Source: Clostridiales bacterium
GTDB lineage: Bacteria > Bacillota > Clostridia > Saccharofermentanales > Saccharofermentanaceae
Direction: 5' to 3'
Assembly (NCBI GenBank): GCA_017451265.1
Contig: JAFSPU010000009.1
Location: forward strand, 1-64,000
DNA: 64,000 nt
In this document: piece after piece, positions 8,754-17,237 of the stretch
Layout: the number at the start of each line of letters is the position of its first letter
Position numbering within the stretch: position 1 is the first letter of the stretch
The notes under the pieces: generated by a model
What the model was told of the DNA's origin: nothing
The model's input: the letters and a program-made list of their open reading frames with translations, nothing else
Database searches by the model: none
Made by a program: the position numbers and the translations under genes

Positions 8754-9854
8754 ATGAGTAAGTTTTGGAACAAGAAGATAAATGAGGCTGAGCCTTACGT
8801 CGCAGGCGAGCAGCCTAAGAAGGGACAGAAGGTCATCAAGCTTAACACCAACGAGAACCCGTACCCGCCGTCACCTATGGCAAGGGCGGTTCTGCGCAGC
8901 TTTGATGTAGCTGACTTAAGGCTGTACCCGGACACGAACGGCACCGAGTTTATCGATGCTGTCGCACAGGCCGAGGGCGTGAAGCCTTCGCAGGTCTTTG
9001 CGGGTAACGGTTCTGACGAAGTGCTCGCGCTTTGCTTCCAGACCTTTTTCGAGAGGGAGGAGAACACGGACCTTTCCGTGCTTACCCCCGAGTTCAGCTA
9101 CAGCTTCTACCCGGTTTTCGAGAAGTTTTACGGGATAAGGTCGAAGAAGATACCTTTAAGAGAGGGCATGGTAGTGGACGCAGAAGACTATATCGGCGTT
9201 CCCAACTGCGGTATCGTGATCGCCAACCCGAATGCACCGACTTCCCGCTCCATCTCCACAGAGGACATCAGGAAGATCTGTAAGGGCAGCCCCGATTCCG
9301 TGGTACTCATCGACGAGGCGTATGCCGAGTTCGCAGACCCTTATGAGACTGCAGTGAGCCTGCTTCCCGAGTGCCCTAACCTCGCTGTGGTAAGAACGAC
9401 GTCGAAGTCCTACAGCCTTGCGGGATTGAGAGTGGGTTATGCTATCGCTTCCGAGGAACTTATCGAGGGCCTGAAGCGTGCCAGGGATTCTTTTAATTCA
9501 TATCCCACCGACAGACTCGCGCAGAAGATCGCTGCCGCTGCAGTTAAAGACGTGAAGTATCACGAGGAATGTATTAAGAAGATAGTAAAGACCAGGACCT
9601 ATACGCAGAATGAGCTGAGGGCACTCGGCTTCGAGATGCCGGATTCGTCCGCTAATTTCATTTTTGCGAGGCCCCCGAAGGGAATTGACGCAGAATCGTT
9701 ATACATAAACCTTCGCGCGCGGGGTATACTTGTAAGGTATTTCAAAACACCGGGAATAAACGACAGACTCCGCATTACGATAGGTACTGATGAGGAGATG
9801 CAGACGTTTATCGCCGCTGTTAAAGAGGAGGTATCAAATGCCAAGGACAGCTGA
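8754..9854 (+). CDS. hisC: Histidinol-phosphate aminotransferase HisC
   Basis: A 366-residue fold-type I PLP enzyme. It has LNTNENPYPPSP at the N-terminus, ANPNAPTS for the cofactor site, DEAYAEF, and the PLP lysine in TTSKSYSLAGLRVGYA. The C-terminal RITIGTDEEM is typical. It starts immediately after the hisD stop and overlaps hisB by 17 bp. It converts imidazole-acetol phosphate to histidinol phosphate. Confidence 0.95.
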   Translation: MSKFWNKKINEAEPYVAGEQPKKGQKVIKLNTNENPYPPSPMARAVLRSFDVADLRLYPDTNGTEFIDAVAQAEGVKPSQVFAGNGSDEVLALCFQTFFEREENTDLSVLTPEFSYSFYPVFEKFYGIRSKKIPLREGMVVDAEDYIGVPNCGIVIANPNAPTSRSISTEDIRKICKGSPDSVVLIDEAYAEFADPYETAVSLLPECPNLAVVRTTSKSYSLAGLRVGYAIASEELIEGLKRARDSFNSYPTDRLAQKIAAAAVKDVKYHEECIKKIVKTRTYTQNELRALGFEMPDSSANFIFARPPKGIDAESLYINLRARGILVRYFKTPGINDRLRITIGTDEEMQTFIAAVKEEVSNAKDS

Positions 9855-10428
9855 GATCACCAGAAAGACAAAAGAAACTGATATCACGGTTCTTATCGAC
9901 CTTGACGGCAAGGGCGAGAACGAGATCTCTACGGGTATCGGATTCTTCGACCACATGCTTACGGCTTTGTCCAAGCACTCCGGTATCGACATGAAGATCT
10001 CCTGCAAGGGTGACCTTGAGGTCGACGCACACCACTCTGTCGAGGATACGGGCATCGTACTGGGTCAGGCAGTGGCAAAGGCTTTGGGCGATAAGGTCGG
10101 CATCCGCCGCTACGGAAGCGCAAGGATTCCGATGGATGAAGCACTCGGCGAGGCTGTCATCGATATCTCCGGCAGACCGTTCATCGTATTTGACTGTGAG
10201 TTCAAGGGTGACATGATGGGTCAGATGGATACTCAGTTAGTTGAGGAATTTATGAGATCTTTCGCGTATAATGCGGGGATAACACTCCACATATCTGCCC
10301 CTTATGGTACCAACGACCACCACAAGGCAGAGGCTATGTTCAAGGCTCTGGCACGAGCTTTAAGACAGGCCACGGAGATCGATCCGAGATTCGAAGGACA
10401 GATCGTCTCCACCAAAGGAAGCTTATAA
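9838..10428 (+). CDS. hisB: Imidazoleglycerol-phosphate dehydratase HisB
   Basis: A 196-residue monofunctional dehydratase. Metal-binding histidine motifs are DAHHSVEDTGI and NDHHKAEAMFKA, with FFDHML near residue 40. There is no HAD phosphatase domain, so the histidinol-phosphate phosphatase must be another gene. The ATG at 9838 is preferred over an upstream in-frame ATG at 9790, since AGAGGAGG stands 7-8 nt before it and MPRTAEITRKT matches the family start. Confidence 0.96.
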   Translation: MPRTAEITRKTKETDITVLIDLDGKGENEISTGIGFFDHMLTALSKHSGIDMKISCKGDLEVDAHHSVEDTGIVLGQAVAKALGDKVGIRRYGSARIPMDEALGEAVIDISGRPFIVFDCEFKGDMMGQMDTQLVEEFMRSFAYNAGITLHISAPYGTNDHHKAEAMFKALARALRQATEIDPRFEGQIVSTKGSL

Positions 10429-10449
10429 TTTATTCGGAGGAATATAAAC

Positions 10450-11331
10450 ATGCTTATTAAGGATACTGATTTTATTGAGCAGCCGGTGCTTGCCAAGGGT
10501 AAGGTAAGAAACATCTATGATCTGGGCGACAGCCTTCTTCTTATCGTTACTGACAGAATCTCGGCTTTTGACGTAGTCTTCGACGAACTGATCCCTGACA
10601 AGGGTAAGGTTCTCTCGTCGATCTCCGCTTTCTGGTTCGACTTTACAAAGGACATCATCCCGAACCATGTCATCACGACAGATGTATCGAAGTATCCTAT
10701 GGGCTTCGACAAGTATAAGGAAGAGCTCGAGGGAAGATCCATGCTCGTTAAGAAGGCACAGATGCTTCCTGCAGAGTGCATCGTAAGAGGCTACCTCGAG
10801 GGTTCTGCTCTTAAGGAGTACAAGGCTAACGGTACTGTCGGCGGTATTAAGATGCCTGAGGGTATGGTACAGGGTGACAAGCTCCCTGAGCCTTTGTTCA
10901 CACCTTCCACTAAGGAAGAGAGCGGCCACGACATCAACATCACTTACGAGCAGCTCGTTGACCTGATCGGTGAAGAGGATGCCAAGGGTCTGCGCGATGC
11001 TTCCATCGCTCTTTACAACAAGGTATCCGAGTTCGCTCTTACAAAGGGCCTTATCCTTGCTGACACCAAGTTCGAGTTCGGTAAGATCGACGGCGTACTC
11101 ACAGTATGCGACGAGATGTTTACACCTGACTCCTCCAGATTCTGGGATGCAGCTGACTACGAGCCCGGACACGCTCAGAAGAGCTTCGACAAGCAGTTCT
11201 TGAGAGAGTGGCTTGAGACACTCGACTGGGATAAGACTTATCCCGCTCCGACTCTCCCCGAGGAGATCATCAACAAGACTGCAGAGAAGTACCGTGAGTG
11301 CTACAGCAGACTTACAGGCAAGGAAATCTGA
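10450..11331 (+). CDS. purC: SAICAR synthetase PurC
   Basis: Phosphoribosylaminoimidazole-succinocarboxamide synthase, 293 residues, the longer form of the family. ATP-grasp-like motifs are present: AKGKVRNIYDLGD, DRISAFDVVFDELIPDKGKVL, ECIVRGYLEGSA and LILADTKFEFG. It acts in de novo purine synthesis two steps before formyl-AICAR. The gene sits inside the his operon between hisB and hisH, with its own good ribosome site (TCGGAGGAA). HisH/HisF release AICAR, the compound immediately downstream of PurC's product, so co-expression makes metabolic sense. Confidence 0.96.
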   Translation: MLIKDTDFIEQPVLAKGKVRNIYDLGDSLLLIVTDRISAFDVVFDELIPDKGKVLSSISAFWFDFTKDIIPNHVITTDVSKYPMGFDKYKEELEGRSMLVKKAQMLPAECIVRGYLEGSALKEYKANGTVGGIKMPEGMVQGDKLPEPLFTPSTKEESGHDINITYEQLVDLIGEEDAKGLRDASIALYNKVSEFALTKGLILADTKFEFGKIDGVLTVCDEMFTPDSSRFWDAADYEPGHAQKSFDKQFLREWLETLDWDKTYPAPTLPEEIINKTAEKYRECYSRLTGKEI

Positions 11332-11337
11332 TCATAA

Positions 11338-11964
11338 GTGATAGCCATAGTTGACTATAAGATGGGCAATCTCGCCTCCGTGCGTAAAGCCCTCGAATAC
11401 ATACACAGAGAGTGCATCATTACCGACGACCCCGCTGTCATCACGCGTGCGGACGCTCTTATCCTTCCCGGAGTAGGTGCGTATGCACCTGCCATGGAGG
11501 CTCTGCGCTCTAAGGGCCTCGATGCTGTCGTAAAAGATTTCGCGGCATCGGGCAAGCCTATGCTCGGTATCTGTCTCGGAATGCAGCTTCTGCTGTCCGA
11601 GTCAGAGGAGGGTGCGGGTCCTGACGGCAATATCAAGGGCCTCGGGATCATACCCGGAAGCGTAAAGAAGTTCCCTGATGCCGACACGGTGCAGCAGGGC
11701 CTTAAGGTTCCGCAGATCGGCTGGAATAAGCTCACGGATGTGACGGGAAGCCTCCTTCGCGACGGCGACTACGTTTATTTCGTACACTCCTTTTACTGCG
11801 CCCCGGAAGATTCTGCTGACGCTGCAGCTTACACGGAGTACGGCATAAAGTATGCGTGTGCGCTTGAGCACGGCAACATCTTTGCCACCCAGTTCCACCC
11901 CGAGAAGAGCGGTGAAGCCGGCCTTCAGATTCTCGAAAGATTCGCAAGGAGGATAAAGAAGTGA
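11338..11964 (+). CDS. hisH: Imidazole glycerol phosphate synthase glutaminase subunit HisH
   Basis: A 208-residue class I glutamine amidotransferase that feeds ammonia to HisF. Nucleophile C79 in LGICLGMQ, and the His-Glu pair in TQFHPEKSG, are intact. The start is GTG at 11338 (MIAIVDYKMGNLASV), six bases after purC; the ribosome site is weak. Its stop overlaps the GTG of hisA. Confidence 0.95.
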   Translation: MIAIVDYKMGNLASVRKALEYIHRECIITDDPAVITRADALILPGVGAYAPAMEALRSKGLDAVVKDFAASGKPMLGICLGMQLLLSESEEGAGPDGNIKGLGIIPGSVKKFPDADTVQQGLKVPQIGWNKLTDVTGSLLRDGDYVYFVHSFYCAPEDSADAAAYTEYGIKYACALEHGNIFATQFHPEKSGEAGLQILERFARRIKK

Positions 11965-12674
11965 TAATACTCCCTGCAGTAGACCTCTTAGGAGGGAAGT
12001 GCGTAAGACTTCTTAAGGGTGACTACAACAAGGTCACCGTATATAATGACGACCCGCTTGAGCAGGCTTGGGCTTTCAAGGAAGCAGGTGCCGAGTGGAT
12101 CCATGTTGTTGATCTCGATGCGGCCAAGTCCGGAGTTCCGACTAACCACGAGATCATTCGTGCCATTGCTGAGAAGGCCGGACTCAAGGTAGACACCGGC
12201 GGCGGTATCCGTAACATGGATACATTGAGAAGATGGATCGAGGATTACGGCGTATCAAGATGCGTGCTCGGAACGGCTGCTGTTAAGGACCGCGCTTTCA
12301 CGGAGAAGGCCATCGAGATGTATGAAGAGAAGATCGCCATCGGTATCGATGCCAAGGACGGCGAAGTCGCAGTAGACGGCTGGACCGCAGGCTCCGGTAT
12401 CGATGCAGTAGAGTTCGGACTGATCATGAAGTCGATCGGTGCGCAGACGGTAGTCTTTACCGACATTGCTCGTGACGGTATGCTCACGGGCCCCGCTGTG
12501 GAGTCCACGAAGCTCATGGTCGAGAAGACCGGCCTCGATGTAATCGCATCGGGCGGAATCGGTTCGAACGAAGATATTATGAATGTTAAGACCTCGGGCT
12601 GCGCAGGCGTAATCGTCGGCAAGGCCATCTACGAAGGAAAGGTAGACCTTAAGGCATGCTTACAAAGCGTATAA
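11961..12674 (+). CDS. hisA: ProFAR isomerase HisA
   Basis: A 237-residue (beta/alpha)8 isomerase of the histidine pathway. The N-terminal [15 protein letters not shown] contains the catalytic Asp, [12 protein letters not shown] the second half-barrel Asp, and GGIGSNEDI the phosphate site. It starts at GTG 11961 in a GTGA overlap with hisH and overlaps hisF by 19 bp. The lack of a PriA-like double function cannot be proven, but no trp genes are nearby. Confidence 0.94.
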   Translation: MIILPAVDLLGGKCVRLLKGDYNKVTVYNDDPLEQAWAFKEAGAEWIHVVDLDAAKSGVPTNHEIIRAIAEKAGLKVDTGGGIRNMDTLRRWIEDYGVSRCVLGTAAVKDRAFTEKAIEMYEEKIAIGIDAKDGEVAVDGWTAGSGIDAVEFGLIMKSIGAQTVVFTDIARDGMLTGPAVESTKLMVEKTGLDVIASGGIGSNEDIMNVKTSGCAGVIVGKAIYEGKVDLKACLQSV

Positions 12675-13786
12675 TCCCCTGTCTTGATGTTAAAGACGGA
12701 AGAGTAGTAAAGGGAGTTAACTTCGTTTCCTTAAGGGATGCGGGTGATCCCGTGGAGTGCGCAAAGGAGTATAACCTCTCGGGCGCCGATGAACTCGTTT
12801 TCCTCGACATCACTGCTACACTTGAGGCGCGCGATACGGTCATCGACATGGTCGAGCGCGTGGCAAATGAAGTCTTCATTCCTTTCACGGTAGGCGGAGG
12901 CATCCGCACTGTAGAAGATATCCGCGCCATCCTGAACGCAGGTGCCGACAAGGTGTCTTTGAACTCGGCAGCAGTCAAGGATCCTTCTTTCGTTAAGAAG
13001 GCTTCCGAGATCTTCGGTGCGCAGTGCATAGTAGTTGCCATTGACGTTAAGCGCCGCGAGGGCCAGGCGGATAAGTTCCCTTCAGGCTGGGAAGTCGTCA
13101 TTGCAGGCGGCACGAAGCCCACAGGCATTGATGCCTTGTGGTGGGCAAAGGAAGTCGTTTCCCTGGGTGCAGGTGAGATCCTGCTTACAAGTATGGACAA
13201 GGACGGCACCAAGTCCGGTTTTGATAACGTGATCACAGCCATGATAGCCGATGCAGTTTCGGTGCCTGTCATTGCGAGCGGCGGAGCAGGTTCCATGGAG
13301 GACTTCTACGACGGTATCGTTGACGGCAAGGCGGACGCAGTACTCGCGGCTTCACTGTTCCATTTCGGTGAGATCAGAATAAGCGACCTTAAGGAGTATC
13401 TGGAGGGGAGAGGCATTCCCGTAAGACGCATCCCCAAGGAGCTTGACATGTGGGCGCACATGAAGAAGAATTCCGACGGCATGGTCCCTGCGATCTGCCA
13501 GGATGCCGAAAATGGCGAAGTACTCATGATGGCTTACATGAACTATGAGGCTTTCCGTCTTACATGTGAGACGGGTTATATGCATTACTATTCAAGATCG
13601 AGGAACACCCTGTGGAAGAAGGGCGAGACATCCGGACATATACAGAAGGTCATTTCCTGTGCCATAGACTGCGACAAGGACACGCTGCTTTATAAGATCG
13701 ATCAGACCGGAGCCGCATGTCACACCGGAAACAGAACATGTTTCTATACGCCCCTCGAGGACTGGGATCTTAATAAGAAAGAGTAA
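12656..13786 (+). CDS. hisF: Fused HisF-HisI: IGP synthase cyclase plus phosphoribosyl-AMP cyclohydrolase
   Basis: One uninterrupted 376-residue frame. Residues 1 to about 255 are HisF: D11 in [14 protein letters not shown]130 in VVAIDVKRR, and phosphate loops TVGGGIRT and ASGGAGS. Residues about 268-376 are His[14 protein letters not shown], the tight metal motif DCDKD (338-342), and zinc ligands C355 and C362 in [11 protein letters not shown]. The two parts perform non-consecutive steps (step 3 and the cyclase step). A short linker ([10 protein letters not shown]) joins them. HisI is more often fused to HisE; here hisE is separate, 20 bp downstream. Confidence 0.94.
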   Translation: MLTKRIIPCLDVKDGRVVKGVNFVSLRDAGDPVECAKEYNLSGADELVFLDITATLEARDTVIDMVERVANEVFIPFTVGGGIRTVEDIRAILNAGADKVSLNSAAVKDPSFVKKASEIFGAQCIVVAIDVKRREGQADKFPSGWEVVIAGGTKPTGIDALWWAKEVVSLGAGEILLTSMDKDGTKSGFDNVITAMIADAVSVPVIASGGAGSMEDFYDGIVDGKADAVLAASLFHFGEIRISDLKEYLEGRGIPVRRIPKELDMWAHMKKNSDGMVPAICQDAENGEVLMMAYMNYEAFRLTCETGYMHYYSRSRNTLWKKGETSGHIQKVISCAIDCDKDTLLYKIDQTGAACHTGNRTCFYTPLEDWDLNKKE

Positions 13787-13805
13787 GAGTTATAAGGAGA
13801 TTGTT

Positions 13806-14084
13806 ATGGACATCACAAAAGAGCTTTACAACGTTGTACTGAACAGACAGAAGGATCCCCAGGAAGGTTCCTATACGAACTATCTTCTAGAGGCAGGTAC
13901 TGAGAAGATCGCCAAGAAGTTAGGCGAAGAGGCAGTCGAGACTGCTATCGCAGCTGCCAAGAGATCCAAGACTGAAGTCATCGAGGAGATCTCTGATGTT
14001 ATCTACCACATGCTCGTTCTCATGGTAGACATGGGTATCACACCCGAGGATATCGAGAAGGAGCTTAGAGGCAGAAGAAGTTGA
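13806..14084 (+). CDS. hisE: Phosphoribosyl-ATP pyrophosphatase HisE
   Basis: A 92-residue all-alpha MazG-like pyrophosphohydrolase for the second histidine step. The motif LGEEAVETAIAAAKR and the acidic EEISDVIYH carry the Mg-binding Glu/Asp residues; SYTNYLLEAG is family-typical. It follows the HisF-HisI fusion with TAAGGAGA as ribosome site. It closes the histidine pathway genes. Confidence 0.96.
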   Translation: MDITKELYNVVLNRQKDPQEGSYTNYLLEAGTEKIAKKLGEEAVETAIAAAKRSKTEVIEEISDVIYHMLVLMVDMGITPEDIEKELRGRRS

Positions 14085-14878
14085 TAAATGCCTTTGTAAG
14101 TTTGCTCGCAGCGGCGGTGCTGTTTGCGGGCGGATTTACTTATGACGTTCCGGACATTATGATGCCGGATACGGACAGGGACGGCTCGGCAGATGCTGTC
14201 GACGCCGAGCCTCTTAATCCCAATCCGATGATAAATTACATTGTCGTCGGTCTGGATTATGAAGATACAGATACTTTCTCAGATGAAATCTCATATTATG
14301 AATCCCTGATGGATTCTGCCGGGATGGAATGGATCGAGGTGCATATAAGCACCTGGGATGAATTTACGGAATTCTGGCAGCACATGAAGAATTACCGTCC
14401 TGACGGGACTTACGGCGAGCTTGAGTACTATTCCGGAGTGGATAACCTGATAATAGAGTGCCATGGTAACGAGAGTGGATTGCTTTTCGATCCTTATGAC
14501 GGCTATCAGGGAATTAATATCATCGATTACGGACTTTTAGGGTCCTTACAGTCAGCCCATATTAATGTATTAAATATAAGGTCCTGTTTCTCAGCCTATA
14601 CGGGAGGGGAAACAAGTGCCGCGCGCGAGGCCGTGCTGAATCTGGATGTGGACGAGGCTTATGGCTGGAGCGGGCTCGTCTATTACGATCCTGTAGTTAA
14701 TATGAGTTATTATGCTTATCCCGAGGCAGACGGGTACTTCCGTTTTACCCGTGACGGCAGCGCAGAGGCTGACGCGGAACGCATCAGACATACGGTCTCA
14801 CGGTATGATCCGGCCGCCAATCTTGTGCTGTATTATTACGATACTGTGCTATATAGTACGGAATCGGCAGCGGCCTGA
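14081..14878 (+). CDS. Secreted protein of unknown function, clan-CD-like His/Cys dyad
   Basis: A 265-residue protein starting at TTG 14081, inside the hisE stop. Residues 3-19 form a signal-peptide-like hydrophobic stretch. DTDRDGSADAVD (30-41) resembles a calcium-binding thrombospondin type-3/EF-hand loop. The rest is a single domain with hydrophobic strand, then H128-G129 (IIECHGNESG), and about 40 residues later a second strand ending in C169 (INVLNIRSCFSAY). This spacing and order recalls clan CD cysteine peptidases (caspase, gingipain, clostripain, CHAT). That link is inference from motif layout only; an inactive or unrelated fold is possible. No terminator separates it from hisE. Confidence 0.7.
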   Translation: MINAFVSLLAAAVLFAGGFTYDVPDIMMPDTDRDGSADAVDAEPLNPNPMINYIVVGLDYEDTDTFSDEISYYESLMDSAGMEWIEVHISTWDEFTEFWQHMKNYRPDGTYGELEYYSGVDNLIIECHGNESGLLFDPYDGYQGINIIDYGLLGSLQSAHINVLNIRSCFSAYTGGETSAAREAVLNLDVDEAYGWSGLVYYDPVVNMSYYAYPEADGYFRFTRDGSAEADAERIRHTVSRYDPAANLVLYYYDTVLYSTESAAA

Positions 14879-14888
14879 TACATTGTTG

Positions 14889-14917
14889 TTGAGCGTACAC
14901 TTTCGGTAAAATATAAT
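14889..14917 (+). promoter_or_regulatory. Promoter of the acyltransferase gene, probably leaderless
   Basis: TTGAGC (14889-14894), 17-bp spacer, TATAAT (14912-14917). Only six bases (TACAAT) separate the -10 box from the ATG at 14924, so transcription should start at or next to the A of the start codon, with no Shine-Dalgarno sequence. Confidence 0.75.
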
Positions 14918-14923
14918 TACAAT

Positions 14924-15994
14924 ATGGCAGATGATCATTACAGAGGATATATTGACTCGTTAAAGGGGATGGCTGTTATAGCTATAATACTTTATCATCT
15001 GTCATATTTTGATGATCCGGGGTTGCCATGGCCGTTTTGGTGGATTACTCATAATGGAGACCGCGGAGTTCAGATCTTCTTTGTTATTTCGGGGTTCCTC
15101 AGCTATTTGTCATTAGACCGTCTTTTTAAAATACCCGATACAGTTACGTTTGAAAGATCAGTGCAGTGGATTAAGGGGAGACTAATCAAGCTCATTCCTT
15201 TATATTACCTGGCTTTGGTGTTCAGTTTAATAACTCGTTCATGGAGTCCTATGTGGCTTGGGAATGAGGGACATGTCACCTCTTTAAATGTTTTTGCCCA
15301 TGTATTACTGATACATGAATTTTTCCCTCATTATTTTAATAGCATATTATGGGTTGAATGGTATTTAGGGGCTCTTGTATTGTATTTGGTCATGACACCT
15401 CTTTTATATAAGTATGCAAATAGCTTAAAGCGAATGATACTTGTATTATTGTTTTTCGAGATTGTTATTATCGCTTCCCAAGGTCTACTAATGACTTATT
15501 TGCCTCTTGAGAATGATCATTTTGTTTATTATGGATATTTAAAAAACCATTCTCCTTATTCTCATCTTGTCGTTTATTCTTTAGGTGTTGTACTCGGAGT
15601 TTTGACTCATAAAAACATTAATAGCCTGAAGAACCCTAGGTTTGTATCCAATGCAATTTTAGTGTCTCTGTTTATTGAGCTGATTGTTTTAAGTGCTGTG
15701 GACGTTAAGAATATTAATTTTTTCGGTCTGTGGTCCTTTTTGCTCATTCTGAGTCAGGAGATTTACTCTTCGCCGATAATAGATAACCGTTTCTTTAGAT
15801 TGATAGGAAAGCATTCATATGTGATGTACTTGTTCCAATTCATTTTTTTTAATGTTTATGATATGTTTATAGACGTTGATGGACTGGCGGGATGGTGCCT
15901 TAAGGGAGTAATCTGTATTACATTGCTGCTGTGTTTTTCATGCTTAACAAATGTGATAAGAACGAAGTTTAGAAAACATTTTTTTTCTCGTTGA
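14924..15994 (+). CDS. Membrane acyltransferase 3 family protein (OafA/YrhL-like)
   Basis: A 356-residue integral membrane protein. YIDSLKGMAVIAIILYHLSY is the acyltransferase-3 signature with its conserved His in the first membrane helix, followed by VQIFFVISGFL; about ten hydrophobic segments run to the end. The family O-acetylates cell-surface sugars. Base and codon use is visibly more AT-rich (TTA, ATA, TTT) than the flanking his and ribosomal genes, suggesting recent acquisition or weak expression. Its stop codon overlaps the -35 box of the next promoter. Confidence 0.88.
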   Translation: MADDHYRGYIDSLKGMAVIAIILYHLSYFDDPGLPWPFWWITHNGDRGVQIFFVISGFLSYLSLDRLFKIPDTVTFERSVQWIKGRLIKLIPLYYLALVFSLITRSWSPMWLGNEGHVTSLNVFAHVLLIHEFFPHYFNSILWVEWYLGALVLYLVMTPLLYKYANSLKRMILVLLFFEIVIIASQGLLMTYLPLENDHFVYYGYLKNHSPYSHLVVYSLGVVLGVLTHKNINSLKNPRFVSNAILVSLFIELIVLSAVDVKNINFFGLWSFLLILSQEIYSSPIIDNRFFRLIGKHSYVMYLFQFIFFNVYDMFIDVDGLAGWCLKGVICITLLLCFSCLTNVIRTKFRKHFFSR

Positions 15995-16020
15995 CATAAG
16001 TAAATATGCCGTGATACAAT
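15991..16020 (+). promoter_or_regulatory. Promoter of rpmG-secE-nusG
   Basis: TTGACA (15991-15996), 18-bp spacer, TACAAT (16015-16020). The start should be near 16027, just before a small hairpin. The -35 hexamer contains the stop codon of the upstream gene. Confidence 0.85.
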
Positions 16021-16028
16021 TGTCGAGC

Positions 16029-16052
16029 AAAAAAGCCGCAAGGTCTTTTTTT
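16029..16052 (+). promoter_or_regulatory. 5'-end hairpin with GCAA loop upstream of rpmG
   Basis: AAAAAAGCC, GCAA tetraloop, then GGTCTTTTTT: a stem with one bulged T flanked by A- and T-tracts. It lies at the predicted mRNA 5' end. It looks like a terminator but would act on its own transcript, so a stabilising hairpin or an early attenuator is more likely. The same design occurs at 30750. Confidence 0.6.
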
Positions 16053-16081
16053 ATTGTGTAGAAAAACGGAGGAGCTAGTAT

Positions 16082-16246
16082 ATGGCTAAGGCTGATGTCA
16101 GAGATAAGCTCACACTCGCATGTGAAGAGTGCAAGAGAAGAAATTATCAGACATATAAGAATAAGAAGAATACTACTGAGAGACTTGAGCTCAAGAAGTA
16201 TTGCCCTTTCTGCCGTAAGCATACGGTACACAAGGAGACCAAGTAA
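16082..16246 (+). CDS. rpmG: Ribosomal protein L33, zinc form
   Basis: A 54-residue large-subunit protein: [20 protein letters not shown] at the start and a second CPFC pair later, giving the four-Cys zinc site of the C+ form. GGAGGAGC lies 8-9 nt before the ATG. Its TAA overlaps the ATG of secE by one base. The rpmG-secE-nusG order is typical of Firmicutes. Confidence 0.95.
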   Translation: MAKADVRDKLTLACEECKRRNYQTYKNKKNTTERLELKKYCPFCRKHTVHKETK

Positions 16247-16608
16247 TGGCTGACAAGTCAAAGAAAAACGTTTTCCAGAAGATCGGACAGGTTTTTAAGG
16301 AAGTTCGTCAGGAACTCAAGAAGTCTGTATGGCCGTCTAAGGAAAAGCTTAAGGCTACATCTGCAGTTGTACTTGCAGTAATCCTTTTCTTTGCTGTTTT
16401 CCTTAGTTTTATCTCTATCGGCGGAAGATGGGTTCTCGATAAGATCAATTTCTACGATGAAGTTGAGCCTACGGCTACAACAGCTGCAGTTACTGCAGTA
16501 ACAGAGCCTGTTGAGGCTGAACCTGTTGAGACTGAGGCTGCTTCTGAGACTGAAGAAGTTGTCGAGACCGAAGCTGTAGAAGAGACAACAGCTGAAAGCG
16601 AGGGCTGA
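16246..16608 (+). CDS. secE: Preprotein translocase subunit SecE with acidic extracytoplasmic tail
   Basis: A 120-residue protein. The conserved amphipathic region (FKEVRQELKKSVWPSKEKL, residues 17-35) and a single membrane segment (about 39-57) identify SecE, which clamps SecY. Gram-positive SecE is normally about 60 residues; here residues 71-120 add a Thr/Ala/Val/Glu-rich acidic tail (repeated EPVE, ETE). With the usual N-in topology the tail would lie outside the membrane. Context (rpmG upstream, nusG one base downstream) supports the identity. Confidence 0.93.
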   Translation: MADKSKKNVFQKIGQVFKEVRQELKKSVWPSKEKLKATSAVVLAVILFFAVFLSFISIGGRWVLDKINFYDEVEPTATTAAVTAVTEPVEAEPVETEAASETEEVVETEAVEETTAESEG

Positions 16609-16609
16609 T

Positions 16610-17182
16610 ATGGCAGACGAGAAAGAAGCCAAGTGGTACGTAGTTCATACTTACTCCGGCTATGAGAACAAGGTTAAGACCTTGCTCGAGAAGACGATTG
16701 CCAACAGAGGAATGCAGGAGATCATCCAGGATATCTACATTCCCACTGAAGATATTATCGAGATCAAGGACGGAAAGAAGAAGCCCATCAAGCGTAAGAA
16801 GTACCCCGGGTACGTCTTCATCAAGTTTGTGAGCGGATTCGATACACTCGGAAGAGATGAGGAGCCGTCCACAGCTGATAAGGAGCTTTGGTACCTTATC
16901 AGAAACACAAGAGGCGTTACGGGTTTTGTATCCACTAACCCCAACAAGCCTCTTCCGATCGCAGACAGTGATCTGGTAGCAATGGGCATTGACACCGATT
17001 GGGTACCTGAGGTTGACTACGATGTCGGAAGCACGATCCGTGTTATCAGCGGACCGTTCGCTGATTCTATCTGTGTCGTCGAAGAGATGAACAACGAGAA
17101 GCAGCAGGTTAAGGTTAAGCTTACGATGTTCGGTCGTGAGACACCTGTTTACCTCGACTTTACACAGGTCGAGAAGATCTAA
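16610..17182 (+). CDS. nusG: Transcription antitermination factor NusG
   Basis: A 190-residue RNA-polymerase-binding factor. The NGN domain (KWYVVHTYSGYENKVKTLLE, and KYPGYVFIKF) is followed by a KOW domain near the C-terminus (VISGPFADSICVVEEMN). It couples polymerase to pausing, Rho or ribosome functions. It starts one base after secE, and the rplK-rplA genes follow after a 55-nt gap containing a small hairpin (17185-17208). Confidence 0.96.
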   Translation: MADEKEAKWYVVHTYSGYENKVKTLLEKTIANRGMQEIIQDIYIPTEDIIEIKDGKKKPIKRKKYPGYVFIKFVSGFDTLGRDEEPSTADKELWYLIRNTRGVTGFVSTNPNKPLPIADSDLVAMGIDTDWVPEVDYDVGSTIRVISGPFADSICVVEEMNNEKQQVKVKLTMFGRETPVYLDFTQVEKI

Positions 17183-17237
17183 AGACTGTAAGCGGTTTTC
17201 CGCACAGTAAATAAAACTTTTTTGGGAGGTGGCCGTT

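Noticed and set aside
14081-14878. Treating the secreted protein as a his-pathway phosphatase
   Set aside because: It has a signal peptide and no HAD, PHP or inositol-phosphatase motif, so position next to hisE is not enough.
17185-17223. Hairpin between nusG and rplK as a terminator
   Set aside because: The stem ACTGT..GCGG/CCGC..ACAGT is real, but the T-run starts nine bases later and leads straight into the rplK ribosome site; it may be an L11/L1 regulatory stem but evidence is too thin to list.
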